Part shown: positions 34,820-42,001 of the stretch, one piece after another
How positions within the stretch are numbered: the stretch's first letter is position 1
How the letters are laid out: the number at the start of each line of letters is the position of its first letter
Source: Anaerolineales bacterium
Lineage (GTDB): Bacteria; Chloroflexota; Anaerolineae; Anaerolineales; Villigracilaceae
Length of the DNA stretch: 64,000 nucleotides
NCBI GenBank assembly: GCA_023382595.1
Contig: JAHDWB010000011.1
Location: 1 to 64,000, forward strand
Reading direction: 5' to 3'
Position numbers and translations under genes: made by a program
Notes under the pieces: model-generated
Told to the model about the DNA's origin: nothing
Database searches by the model: none
Seen by the model: only the letters and a program-made list of their open reading frames with translations

Positions 34820-37135
34820 TCATGCCGCCTGCTGTTCGTACAAGAACCTCTGAAAGTTGACAAACAAACTGCGGATGCTTTCTATGGTTCCAAGGATTTC
34901 CTTGGCGTCCTCAATGGCTTTGTACTTGAGCATCAGCAGGTGCGGAAGTTTCTCCTGATCAAGCTCCTCGACGCCGGTTTCGATATATTGGGACAGCACA
35001 AATTCGACGAACTGCTTTTGCTCCACGTTCAGGGATGCAAAGATTTTGCCCTGCGCCTTTGCGACGCGGTGTTCGCGGGTGATGGGCGGTTGTAAAAAGG
35101 AGATGTATTCGAGCACATCGAGCAGGTCGCTGCTTTGGGCATTGATCAGGGATTGGGCAATGGTGAGTTCTTCGTGACCGTAACCGGCTTTTTCCAGTTC
35201 TTCGAGCAGGGCTTTGCGGGTTACGGGGCTTGACCAGATCGTGCGGAGTTCTTCTTCGTTCTTGAAGAATGCGGGCAGGGCGCCGAACAGGTTCTCCACA
35301 AATTGCTGTGCCGAGATAGGACGCCCATCGGGACTGTAATAGAGCGTGGACGCCATGTGTTGGATCTCGCGCTCCCTGCCGTCATGCAATTTGATCTTGA
35401 GTTTGACCCTTGGCTCGGGCGGTTCATCAGGTCCGCCGTAGGGTGGACGTGGCGGCTGATTCACCTTTGGCTTTTCCACTGGTTCTTCGGGTTCGCCGTC
35501 CCAGTCGGGGTCGGCAAAGTGGTGATGGGCATCCACAAAATCATAGATGGTGAAGAAGTCCTTGCCGTCGAAGAGACGCGTGCCGCGCCCGATGATCTGC
35601 TTGAATTCGATCATCGAGTTGATGGGGCGCATCAGGACGATGGCGCGGATATTGCGGGCGTCCACGCCGGTGGATAATTTCTGCGATGTGGTCAGGATGG
35701 TGGGGATGGTTCTGTCGTTGTCCTGAAACTGGCGCAGGTATTCTTCGCCGAGTTCGCCGTCGTTGGCTGTCACGCGGACGCAATACATCGGGTCGGGGTT
35801 CTTTTTGTATTGATTGATCAGGTCGCGGACGGCGGCGGCATGGTCCTGGGTGGCGCAGAAGACGATTGCTTTCTCGTCCTGGTTGATCTCTGCCATGAAG
35901 CGTCGGACGCGGTCGGCTTCGCGGGCTTTGATCTCGATGATGCGGTTGAAATCGGATTCCTTGTAGACCCTGCCTGCCTCGACCTCGCCTTCGATGACCG
36001 TGTCGTCGGGCGTGTACACATACTCGTCGAGCGTGGACTTCATGTGGCGCACTTTGAACGGCGTCAGGAAGCCGTCGTTGATGCCTTCCTTGAGCGAATA
36101 GACATAGACCGGCTCGCCGAAGTATTTGTAGGTATCCACATTGTCTTTGCGTTTGGGCGTGGCGGTGAGACCGAGCTGCACGGCGGGCTTGAAGTATTCG
36201 AGGATGTCGCGCCAGTTGGATTCGTCATTTGCGCCGCCGCGGTGACACTCGTCGATGATGATGAAGTCGAAATAGTCCTGGGGATATTCGCCAAAGTAGG
36301 GCGCGGGTTCCCCGTTCGCGTTTGTGCCCGACATGAAGGTCTGGAAGATGGTGAAGAAGATGCTGCCGTTGGTGGGGACACGCCCATTCTTGCGGATGGC
36401 ATCTGGCTTGATGCGCACGAGGGCATCATCGGGGAACGCCGAGTAGCGGGTGAATTCGGAAAAGGCTTGGTCGGCGAGAATGTTGCGGTCTGCCAGAAAC
36501 AGGACGCGGGGTCGGCGGGAGGTGTCGCGTCTTAAATTCCAGCGCGTCTGGTAGAGTTTCCAGACGATGTGGAAGGCGATCGTCGTTTTGCCCGTCCCGG
36601 TGGCGAGCGTGAGCAGGATGCGGTCTTTGTTTTCGGCGAGGGCTTGCAGGGCGTTGTGGACGGCGATCTCTTGATAGTAGCGCGGAGGTTTGGTGCCGCC
36701 GATGTCTTCGAATGGGACCGGGTTGAAGCGCTCTTCCCATTCGTTGGGGGCGAAGGCTTGTTCCCAGAGTTCATCGGGTGTGGGGAACTTTGTGACCAGC
36801 CCCTCCGCTCCCGTCAGCATGTTGATCTGGTAGATCTCTTTTCCGTTCGCGGCATACGTGAAGGGAAGCTGGAGTTTTGCGGCGTAGTTCTTTGCCTGAC
36901 CGACCCCCTCGCCAACCCCATACTCATTGCTCTTGGCTTCGACCACGGCAAGCTGGCGTCCCTTATACGTGAGAATGTAATCGGCGATTGCGGGCTTTCC
37001 GCGCCTGCCCCCGCTTTGGATCTTGCCGTCGGTGATGCGCCGCTCACGCAGAATGCGCGAACCGTCAATGACTCCCCAGCCCGCCTGTTGCAGTTGCGGA
37101 TCGATCAGTTCGGCTCTGGTCTCGGCTTCGTTCAT
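34820..37135 (-). CDS. hsdR: Type I restriction enzyme R subunit (helicase-nuclease)
   Basis: The 771-aa protein has an N-terminal PD-(D/E)xK-type nuclease (Asp52, then E-A-K at 66-68). A superfamily 2 translocase follows, with Walker A G-T-G-K-T-T at 180-185, I-I-I-D-E-C-H-R-G-G as the DEAH-type box and a later R-G-T-R motif VI-like site. An EcoEI-type C-terminal domain ends in F-V-N-F-Q-R-F-L-Y-E-Q. AGGAGGGG lies just before the ATG I chose, 30 bases inside the longest frame. It cuts DNA after ATP-driven translocation when recruited by HsdM and HsdS, encoded upstream on the same strand. A DUF559 gene and repeat elements lie between hsdS and hsdR. The size is smaller than EcoKI HsdR but usual for the EcoEI type. 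Confidence 0.93.
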   Translation of the reverse strand: MNEAETRAELIDPQLQQAGWGVIDGSRILRERRITDGKIQSGGRRGKPAIADYILTYKGRQLAVVEAKSNEYGVGEGVGQAKNYAAKLQLPFTYAANGKEIYQINMLTGAEGLVTKFPTPDELWEQAFAPNEWEERFNPVPFEDIGGTKPPRYYQEIAVHNALQALAENKDRILLTLATGTGKTTIAFHIVWKLYQTRWNLRRDTSRRPRVLFLADRNILADQAFSEFTRYSAFPDDALVRIKPDAIRKNGRVPTNGSIFFTIFQTFMSGTNANGEPAPYFGEYPQDYFDFIIIDECHRGGANDESNWRDILEYFKPAVQLGLTATPKRKDNVDTYKYFGEPVYVYSLKEGINDGFLTPFKVRHMKSTLDEYVYTPDDTVIEGEVEAGRVYKESDFNRIIEIKAREADRVRRFMAEINQDEKAIVFCATQDHAAAVRDLINQYKKNPDPMYCVRVTANDGELGEEYLRQFQDNDRTIPTILTTSQKLSTGVDARNIRAIVLMRPINSMIEFKQIIGRGTRLFDGKDFFTIYDFVDAHHHFADPDWDGEPEEPVEKPKVNQPPRPPYGGPDEPPEPRVKLKIKLHDGREREIQHMASTLYYSPDGRPISAQQFVENLFGALPAFFKNEEELRTIWSSPVTRKALLEELEKAGYGHEELTIAQSLINAQSSDLLDVLEYISFLQPPITREHRVAKAQGKIFASLNVEQKQFVEFVLSQYIETGVEELDQEKLPHLLMLKYKAIEDAKEILGTIESIRSLFVNFQRFLYEQQAA

Positions 37136-37146
37136 GACCCCTCCTG

Positions 37147-37236
37147 CCTCCCCCAAATACGACAATTTATATTCTGGTAATTATAAAAAGTTTTCATGTC
37201 GAATTTGGGGGAGGTGCCGAAGGCGGTGGGGGTGGG
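37147..37236. repeat. Palindromic CCTCCCCCAAAT element, copy 1
   Basis: The arms CCTCCCCCAAATACGACA and TGTCGAATTTGGGGGAGG are 50 bases apart (start to start), around an AT-rich centre. They are followed by a GCCGAAGGC mini-palindrome and a G-rich tail. It supplies the last 13 codons and stop of the DUF559 gene. Confidence 0.85.
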
Positions 37237-37586
37237 TTGTTTTCCAGTACTTCCATAATCGCAAGTATAACGCCATCCATCTCGTTCATGACCTGATTAT
37301 TCCAAAAGCGAATGACTCTGTAACCCAGTGACTCAAGGTATTTGGTGCGCTCTTCATCGTATTCAGTCTGTTCAAGGTGCTGGCTTCCATCGAGTTCGAT
37401 GATGAGTTTTGCTTTTGGGGAGCAAAAATCTGTGATGTAGTTTCCAACAGCGTGCTGTCTTCTGAAATTGACTCCGAGCTTATCGCCGCGAAGATATGCC
37501 CAAAGCTTGCGCTCGGCAGGTGTTAATGCCTTGCGGAGTTTGCGGGCGTTTTCATATCCTTTGGGTGTGGTTCTTCTGGGCGGCAT
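37194..37586 (-). CDS. DUF559 domain endonuclease-like protein
   Basis: The 130-aa protein belongs to the DUF559 group, related to very-short-patch-repair endonucleases. L-R-K-A-L-T-P-A-E-R-K-L-W opens the domain. The core has F-R-R-Q-H-A-V-G-N-Y-I-T-D-F-C (Asp), L-I-I-E-L-D-G-S-Q-H (E-L-D-G-x-x-H) and R-V-I-R-F-W-N-N-Q-V. These would be the nuclease centre. The tail P-P-P-P-P-S-A-P-P-P-N-S-T is encoded by an inserted palindromic repeat, so it is not part of the ancestral protein. The gene sits between hsdS and hsdR on the same strand. Whether it takes part in restriction or is just a passenger carried with the repeats is open. Confidence 0.88.
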   Translation of the reverse strand: MPPRRTTPKGYENARKLRKALTPAERKLWAYLRGDKLGVNFRRQHAVGNYITDFCSPKAKLIIELDGSQHLEQTEYDEERTKYLESLGYRVIRFWNNQVMNEMDGVILAIMEVLENNPPPPPSAPPPNST

Positions 37587-37622
37587 GGATGAATTCTACC
37601 TGCAAAAAGACCCCCACCCTAC

Positions 37623-37710
37623 CCTCCCCCAAATCCGACATGGAGAGTACTAATGTCAACCGAAACTTCAATTGTCGGATTTGGGGGAGGTGCCGAAGGC
37701 GGAGGGGGTG
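37623..37710. repeat. Palindromic CCTCCCCCAAAT element, copy 2
   Basis: The arms CCTCCCCCAAATCCGACA and TGTCGGATTTGGGGGAGG are again 50 bases apart. The G-rich tail touches the stop of the hsdS relic. Confidence 0.85.
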
Positions 37711-37712
37711 AT

Positions 37713-37850
37713 TTACAACTCCCCCGCAAACACCCTCCCCAGCACGGACTTGCGCAACTCCTCCACCGCATCCAGCTTGGACTGGTACACCCCCTCCAAA
37801 CGGGACGTTTCCGCCGTCAGCCCGTCGAGACATCCGACGATGGCGCGGCG
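37713..37850 (-). pseudogene. Duplicated 3' end of hsdS
   Basis: This 138-base segment is a direct copy of the last part of hsdS, 244 bases away. It encodes A-E-T-S-R-L-E-G-V-Y-Q-S-K-L-D and V-F-A-G-E-L before TAA. About ten differences from the intact end are visible. It has no start and is flanked on both sides by palindromic elements. It could be the scar of a repeat-mediated duplication or the remains of a second hsdS allele. Confidence 0.85.
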
Positions 37851-37855
37851 CTCAA

Positions 37856-37951
37856 CCCCTCTCCAAATCCGACATAAATATTTTCAATATTCATAAAGAG
37901 TTTCCATGTCGGATTTGGGGAGGGTGCCCCTGCGCAGCGGGGCGGGTGGGG
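37856..37951. repeat. Palindromic CCTCCCCCAAAT element, copy 3
   Basis: The arms CCTCTCCAAATCCGACA and TGTCGGATTTGGGGAGGG flank an AT-rich centre similar to copy 1 (CATAAAGAGTTTCCA). The tail is a CCCCTGCGCAGCGGGG hairpin ending 5 bases before the hsdS stop. Confidence 0.85.
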
Positions 37952-37956
37952 TCGCC

Positions 37957-39018
37957 CTACAACTCCCCCGCAAACACCTTCCCCAGCACGGACTTGCGCA
38001 ACTCCTCCACCGCATCCAGCTTGGACTGGTACACCCCCTCCAAACGGGACGTCTCCGCCGCCAGCCTGTCGAGACGTCCGACGATGGCGCGTTGTTCAGT
38101 TTTTTCGGGCCAGAAAATCTTAATCGGATGAACAATATTGCGATTGAGGGCTGGGTTTGCTGCCCCTGAATCTAATTTCGATACATCAAGAACTTTGAAT
38201 AAATAATATACCAAGCGAGGGTCATTACCTTTGAAGTCTTTTACCCACAAAGTTGTATCGTGCGGCCAGTAATCTTCAACTACATAATATGATTTTCCCA
38301 AAGTTCCTTTGCGCCCAATAACAACGCCTGGACCTTTTGCCATAGGTATATTGTGATAACTTTTTATTCCACCACTTGAGACAACGGGCACATTGCCCTT
38401 CTCTTGTTGGCTTTTTGTTATATCAAATCCTCTTTGTAATGTAATTTGTTCGCCTATTGTTGTCTCGTGGTTTTTTTTATTGTTATCTGAAAAAACTTTG
38501 CGCAATGCCGCCTCAAACACCTCCCGTGCGTTGACCAGATTCCGCTCAGCATTTTCATGGACATGCGCCAGCCCTGCGAAGATCTCGTCCAGCAGAGAGA
38601 CGATCCGCTCTTGTTCGGGGAGTGATTTGGGGTATGAAATATCAATATTTCTAAAGGCAGGAACATCTAAATTTTTTTGAGCAGTTCCTCTACCAAGAGA
38701 GTAAATATGATCGTTCAGAGAGAATATTAGATAATCAAAGAAGTCTTCTCTAATCTCACTCTTGTTTTTCGGAGTAACTGTCAAACCACTATCATTCAAA
38801 AAGAATTTCCCCTTTACAAACCTTGTGCATTGCTCTGACATTGCGAATCTGGCAATAACCATTCGGTCTTCACGATTGTATTCATCCATAAAGAAAGTAG
38901 CACCACCGCCACCATAAACAGGATACTTACTGCCACCATCTCTCTTGTGTACAACTCTGGTGCCATACTCAACTTCACATACATCATCTAATTTTTTTGT
39001 TTCCCAACCTTGCTTCAT
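37957..39018 (-). CDS. hsdS: Type I restriction enzyme specificity subunit S
   Basis: The 353-aa protein recognises the target DNA sequence for the type I system. It has two variable target-recognition regions (about residues 1-110 and 185-290), each followed by a conserved helical region. The first conserved region begins near I-S-Y-P-K-S-L-P-E-Q-E-R-I-V-S-L-L-D-E-I-F and the second near I-F-W-P-E-K-T-E-Q-R-A-I-V-G-R-L-D. The start overlaps the hsdM stop by four bases (ATGA), so HsdM and HsdS are translationally coupled. It is slightly short for the family (usually about 400). A copy of its 3' end lies downstream, which could allow recombination of the second half. Confidence 0.93.
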   Translation of the reverse strand: MKQGWETKKLDDVCEVEYGTRVVHKRDGGSKYPVYGGGGATFFMDEYNREDRMVIARFAMSEQCTRFVKGKFFLNDSGLTVTPKNKSEIREDFFDYLIFSLNDHIYSLGRGTAQKNLDVPAFRNIDISYPKSLPEQERIVSLLDEIFAGLAHVHENAERNLVNAREVFEAALRKVFSDNNKKNHETTIGEQITLQRGFDITKSQQEKGNVPVVSSGGIKSYHNIPMAKGPGVVIGRKGTLGKSYYVVEDYWPHDTTLWVKDFKGNDPRLVYYLFKVLDVSKLDSGAANPALNRNIVHPIKIFWPEKTEQRAIVGRLDRLAAETSRLEGVYQSKLDAVEELRKSVLGKVFAGEL

Positions 39019-40538
39019 AACAGCCCCTGAATCTTTTCCAAAATCGCCGCGCTCTCTTCATCGAGCGACTTCATCTCCGCCAGGATGGCGGCAGGCGCTC
39101 GCAGGGTCGTATCCGTTTTGCGGTGCGGGTTCTTAACCGAAAGGTCGTATGTCGGGGCACGATGCATCGTGCCCGTACTTTCATCGCCAAGAATATCCGC
39201 AACATCCACCGTCCACGAGTTCTCCGAATCCGCTTTCGTCTTTTGCAGTTTCAGAAAATCTTCCAGATCCTTTTCGTTGAGCGGGTTGGTCTTGCCGAGG
39301 TTGCGCTCCAAATTCAACTGGTAATACCAGATCTTTTTGGTTGGCGCCCCCTTCTCGAAAAACAACACCACCGTCTTCACGCCCGCGCCAGTGAACGTCC
39401 CGCCAGGCAGGTCGAGCACGGTGTGCAGGTTGCAGGTTTCGAGCAGGGTCTTGCGCAGGCTCACCGAAGCGTTATCGGTATTCGAAAGAAACGTATTCTT
39501 GATCACCACGCCCGCGCGTCCGCCCGCCTTCAAGATCTTGATGAAGTGCTGCAAGAACAAGAACGCCGTCTCGCCCGTTTTGATCGGGAAATTGCCCTGC
39601 ACCTCGGCGCGTTCCTTGCCGCCGAAGGGCGGGTTTGCCAGCACCACATGGTAACGGTCGCGCTCCTGAATGTCCGAGATATTTTCCGCCAGCGTGTTGG
39701 TGTGTAAAATGTTCGGCGCTTCGATGCCGTGCAGGATCATATTCATAACCCCGATGATATACGCCAGCGACTTCTTTTCCTTGCCGAAGAAGGTCTTCTC
39801 CTGCAGGATGCGCGCCTCTTTCGTGCCGATGCCGGGTTGCCCCCTCATAAACTCATACGCCTCGACGAGGAATCCCGCCGACCCCACCGCCCCATCGTAC
39901 ACCGTCTCGCCGATCTTCGGGTTCACCACCTTCACGATGGTCTTGATCAACGGGCGCGGCGTGTAATACTCGCCGCCATTGCGCCCCGCATTGCCCATGT
40001 TCTTGATCTTGTCCTCGTACAGGGCGCTCATCTCATGCTTTTCCTTCGACGAGCGGAAACGCAGTTCATCCACCAGGTTGATCACCTCGCGCAGGTTGTA
40101 CCCGCTTTGGATCTTGTTCTTCAGTTCGCTGAAAATTTCCCCCACCTTGTATTCGATCGTATCGGGGTGCTCGGCAGATGTTTTGAACTTCCGTAAATAC
40201 GGGAACAACTCGTCATTCACAAACTCGATCAGATCATCGCCCGTCATCGCCTTGTGATGGTCGATCCGCGCTGGTCGAGTAGACGCCGTAGGCGTCGTAT
40301 CGAGACCACCATTTTCATTTTTCGGAGCCGCCCACACATCCCACTTGAACTTCTTATCAATGATCGGCGTATATTTCTTCCCCGTCAACTCCGCCGCATC
40401 CTTGCGGTCCTTTTCAAGATCGTCCAGATACTTCAAGAACAGGATCCACGAAGTCTGCTCCACGTAATCCAACTCCGTCGAACAGCCGGGGTCCTTCCAT
40501 AATTTATCGTCGATGTTTTTGAAAGTCTGCTCGAACAT
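39015..40538 (-). CDS. hsdM: Type I restriction enzyme M subunit (N6-adenine methyltransferase)
   Basis: The 507-aa modification subunit methylates adenine in the target chosen by HsdS. The N-terminal HsdM_N bundle (F-K-N-I-D-D-K-L-W-K, then W-I-L-F-L-K-Y-L-D) is followed by the N6_Mtase domain. There Y-Y-T-P-R-P-L-I, D-G-A-V-G-S-A-G-F-L binds S-adenosylmethionine and A-N-P-P-F-G-G is the catalytic N-P-P-F. Residues about 78-91 (G-L-D-T-T-P-T-A-S-T-R-P-A-R) have no counterpart in the family that I know. They are encoded by a palindromic repeat inserted in frame in the linker before the D-D-L-I-E-F segment. It is the first gene of the hsd operon. Confidence 0.95.
   Translation of the reverse strand: MFEQTFKNIDDKLWKDPGCSTELDYVEQTSWILFLKYLDDLEKDRKDAAELTGKKYTPIIDKKFKWDVWAAPKNENGGLDTTPTASTRPARIDHHKAMTGDDLIEFVNDELFPYLRKFKTSAEHPDTIEYKVGEIFSELKNKIQSGYNLREVINLVDELRFRSSKEKHEMSALYEDKIKNMGNAGRNGGEYYTPRPLIKTIVKVVNPKIGETVYDGAVGSAGFLVEAYEFMRGQPGIGTKEARILQEKTFFGKEKKSLAYIIGVMNMILHGIEAPNILHTNTLAENISDIQERDRYHVVLANPPFGGKERAEVQGNFPIKTGETAFLFLQHFIKILKAGGRAGVVIKNTFLSNTDNASVSLRKTLLETCNLHTVLDLPGGTFTGAGVKTVVLFFEKGAPTKKIWYYQLNLERNLGKTNPLNEKDLEDFLKLQKTKADSENSWTVDVADILGDESTGTMHRAPTYDLSVKNPHRKTDTTLRAPAAILAEMKSLDEESAAILEKIQGLL
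40268..40306. repeat. GGTCGAGT...GTATCGAGACC palindrome inside hsdM
   Basis: The arms GACGCC and GGCGTC, with outer GTCGAGT and ATCGAGAC, form a near-perfect palindrome within the coding sequence. A related copy is in the FAD oxidase gene at 45631-45664. Confidence 0.85.
40508..40537 (-). repeat. hsdM 5' end, original of a duplicated 30-mer
   Basis: This is the first ten codons of hsdM; a copy with two mismatches lies at 40637-40666, with a palindromic element in between. Confidence 0.75.
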
Positions 40539-40550
40539 AATTAATCCTTA

Positions 40551-40622
40551 CCCCTCCCTAAATCCGACAGTTCTTCCGTCGTATTTGGGGAGGGTGCCCC
40601 TGCGTAGCGGGGCGGGTGGGGT
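40551..40622. repeat. Palindromic CCTCCCCCAAAT element, copy 4 (short centre)
   Basis: The arms CCCTAAATCCGAC and GTCGTATTTGGGG flank a centre of only a few bases. The tail is the CCCCTGCGTAGCGGGG hairpin seen in copy 3. Confidence 0.8.
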
Positions 40623-40636
40623 GGTGGAAGGGGCAG

Positions 40637-40666
40637 CGTCCATGTTTTTGAACGTCTGCTCGAACA
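40637..40666 (-). repeat. Copy of the hsdM 5' end
   Basis: On the minus strand this would read as the start of hsdM (F-E-Q-T-F-K-N-M), but it lacks an ATG and leads nowhere. It is a partial gene duplication beyond a repeat element. Confidence 0.7.
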
Positions 40667-40830
40667 AAGGTATCTCCTGATAAAAAGACCCGACAGGTTT
40701 AAAACTCATCCCAATTTTCCCAAGTATACCCGACCATCCTCCCGCCCCAACCTTTCAACCTCATTGGAAGTGACAACCGCCCCTCGCACCGAAGCGGCTG
40801 TCACCATTACTTAACTCCCCTCCTTATCTC
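40667..40830. other. Upstream region of hsdM, no gene seen
   Basis: It holds one inverted repeat (GTGACAACCGC and GCGGCTGTCAC, 40772-40806). I found no gene and no convincing promoter hexamers. Confidence 0.4.
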
Positions 40831-40998
40831 CCCTCCCCTAAATTCCATGCACTTCGGAATTTGGGGAGGGGCTGGGGGTGGGGCATTTCCCTCCCCTAAA
40901 TTCCATGCACTTCGGAATTTGGGGAGGGGCTGGGGGTGGGGCATTTCCCTCCCTAAATTCCATGCACTTCGGAATTTGGGGAGGGGCTGGGGGTGGGG
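40831..40998. repeat. Three tandem copies of a 58-bp palindromic unit
   Basis: Each unit has the palindrome CTAAATTCC-ATGCACTT-CGGAATTTGG with C-rich and G-rich outer arms and a CTGGGGGTGGGG tail. Spacing between units is 58 and 57 bases. The last tail ends 6 bases before the stop of the next gene. Confidence 0.9.
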
Positions 40999-41004
40999 TC
41001 AGAA

Positions 41005-41553
41005 CTAATTCCAGTGATACTCCGCCACATTCCCCGGCATATCGCGCGCCGTCACAAAAACCTGCGCGCCACCGTTTGCAGTAGCCGTCGTCATATACGT
41101 CCACCACGCCCCCTCCGCCTTCACAGCCGCGCCCTGCTCATAGACCGCGCCCTGCTCGTCCATGATGACCACATCCACCTGCGTCACCTGCACATCGTCC
41201 TCCACCTTGATGCGCAGCGTCTCGCCGATGCCGCCTTCCCATGCGCTTGCATCCACATCGCGGATCTCCGGCGCATTGAAATAATCAGCCATCGCCACAT
41301 TGAACGTGGTCAGCCCCGTCCCTGCCGCCTTCTCGGCATACATCGCATGAGACTTGGCATCCTTCGCATACACGACCGCGTCCTTGAACCTCTCCTGCTG
41401 TTCCAATTGCGCCTCGCTAAAGACCCGGTTCTCCCCGAACGTCGGCACATTGCTGATGATCGTCCGTCCCGCCCGGTCATGTTTCAGAATGAACTGCTCG
41501 CCCAGTGAACCGCTCAAACCGCGAATAAAGATGTTATTACGTACTTTAGCCAT
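41005..41553 (-). CDS. Conserved-looking protein of unknown function
   Basis: The 182-aa protein starts M-A-K-V-R-N-N-I-F-I-R-G-L-S-G-S-L-G-E-Q-F. It has a central helical stretch rich in Ala and Tyr (Y-A-K-D-A-K-S-H-A-M-Y-A-E-K-A). From residue 85 it has a beta-rich part (I-R-D-V-D-A-S-A-W-E-G-G-I-G-E-T-L-R-I-K-V-E) that could be an Ig-like fold. The N-terminal pattern reminds me of short proteins of Bacteroidota and Chloroflexota with no assigned role. AAAGGAGCTAG precedes the ATG at good spacing. No signal peptide is present. An 11-bp tandem repeat lies upstream in its likely promoter region. Confidence 0.7.
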   Translation of the reverse strand: MAKVRNNIFIRGLSGSLGEQFILKHDRAGRTIISNVPTFGENRVFSEAQLEQQERFKDAVVYAKDAKSHAMYAEKAAGTGLTTFNVAMADYFNAPEIRDVDASAWEGGIGETLRIKVEDDVQVTQVDVVIMDEQGAVYEQGAAVKAEGAWWTYMTTATANGGAQVFVTARDMPGNVAEYHWN

Positions 41554-41607
41554 TTCTAGCTCCTTTTTTTGATTGATTGATCTGATGAATGGACAAACTG
41601 CGGGTCG

Positions 41608-41673
41608 TCCTTCGGTGATCCTTCGATGGTCCTTCGGTCATCCTTCGATCATCCTTCGGTCAACCTTCGCTCA
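41608..41673. repeat. Six tandem 11-bp units (TCCTTCGGTCA type)
   Basis: The units alternate TCCTTCGGTnA and TCCTTCGATnn, with exact 11-base phase, about 55-120 bases before the 182-aa protein gene. One helical turn per unit suggests a protein array or curved DNA. Elsewhere in 41674-42001 I see no gene. Confidence 0.85.
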
Positions 41674-42001
41674 TTGCAATGATTCGATACATGCTCCTTT
41701 CTGCCTCCGGGCGTAAACCCGGCGCATTAATTCCCTCCTCAGAGCGGCAAACACGCCCTCAATAACGCAGGGCGCTGGCGGGTGACGATATTCTCACGAT
41801 CCGAACAGAAATGGACGTACCTTCTCTATCCCGCCATCGCCCCCATTATACGAATTCCGCCTCCCAAATCAACCCACCTAAAAAAACTGTAAACTCCTTA
41901 TCCCTACTCCTAAATCCGAAGGCTTTGGGAGTGGGATGGCAGGGTGGAGTGGGCACAAAATATGCCTGTTTGGCGTTAATATGGAGATGGAAGGAGAACC
42001 C

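Noticed and set aside
40831-40998. Possible CRISPR array
   Set aside because: The three units are near-identical over their whole length, with no unique spacers, and no cas genes are nearby.
40838-41107. Proline-rich open frame on the minus strand
   Set aside because: It is made of the three tandem palindromic units and has no ribosome-binding site; it overlaps the end of a better-supported gene.
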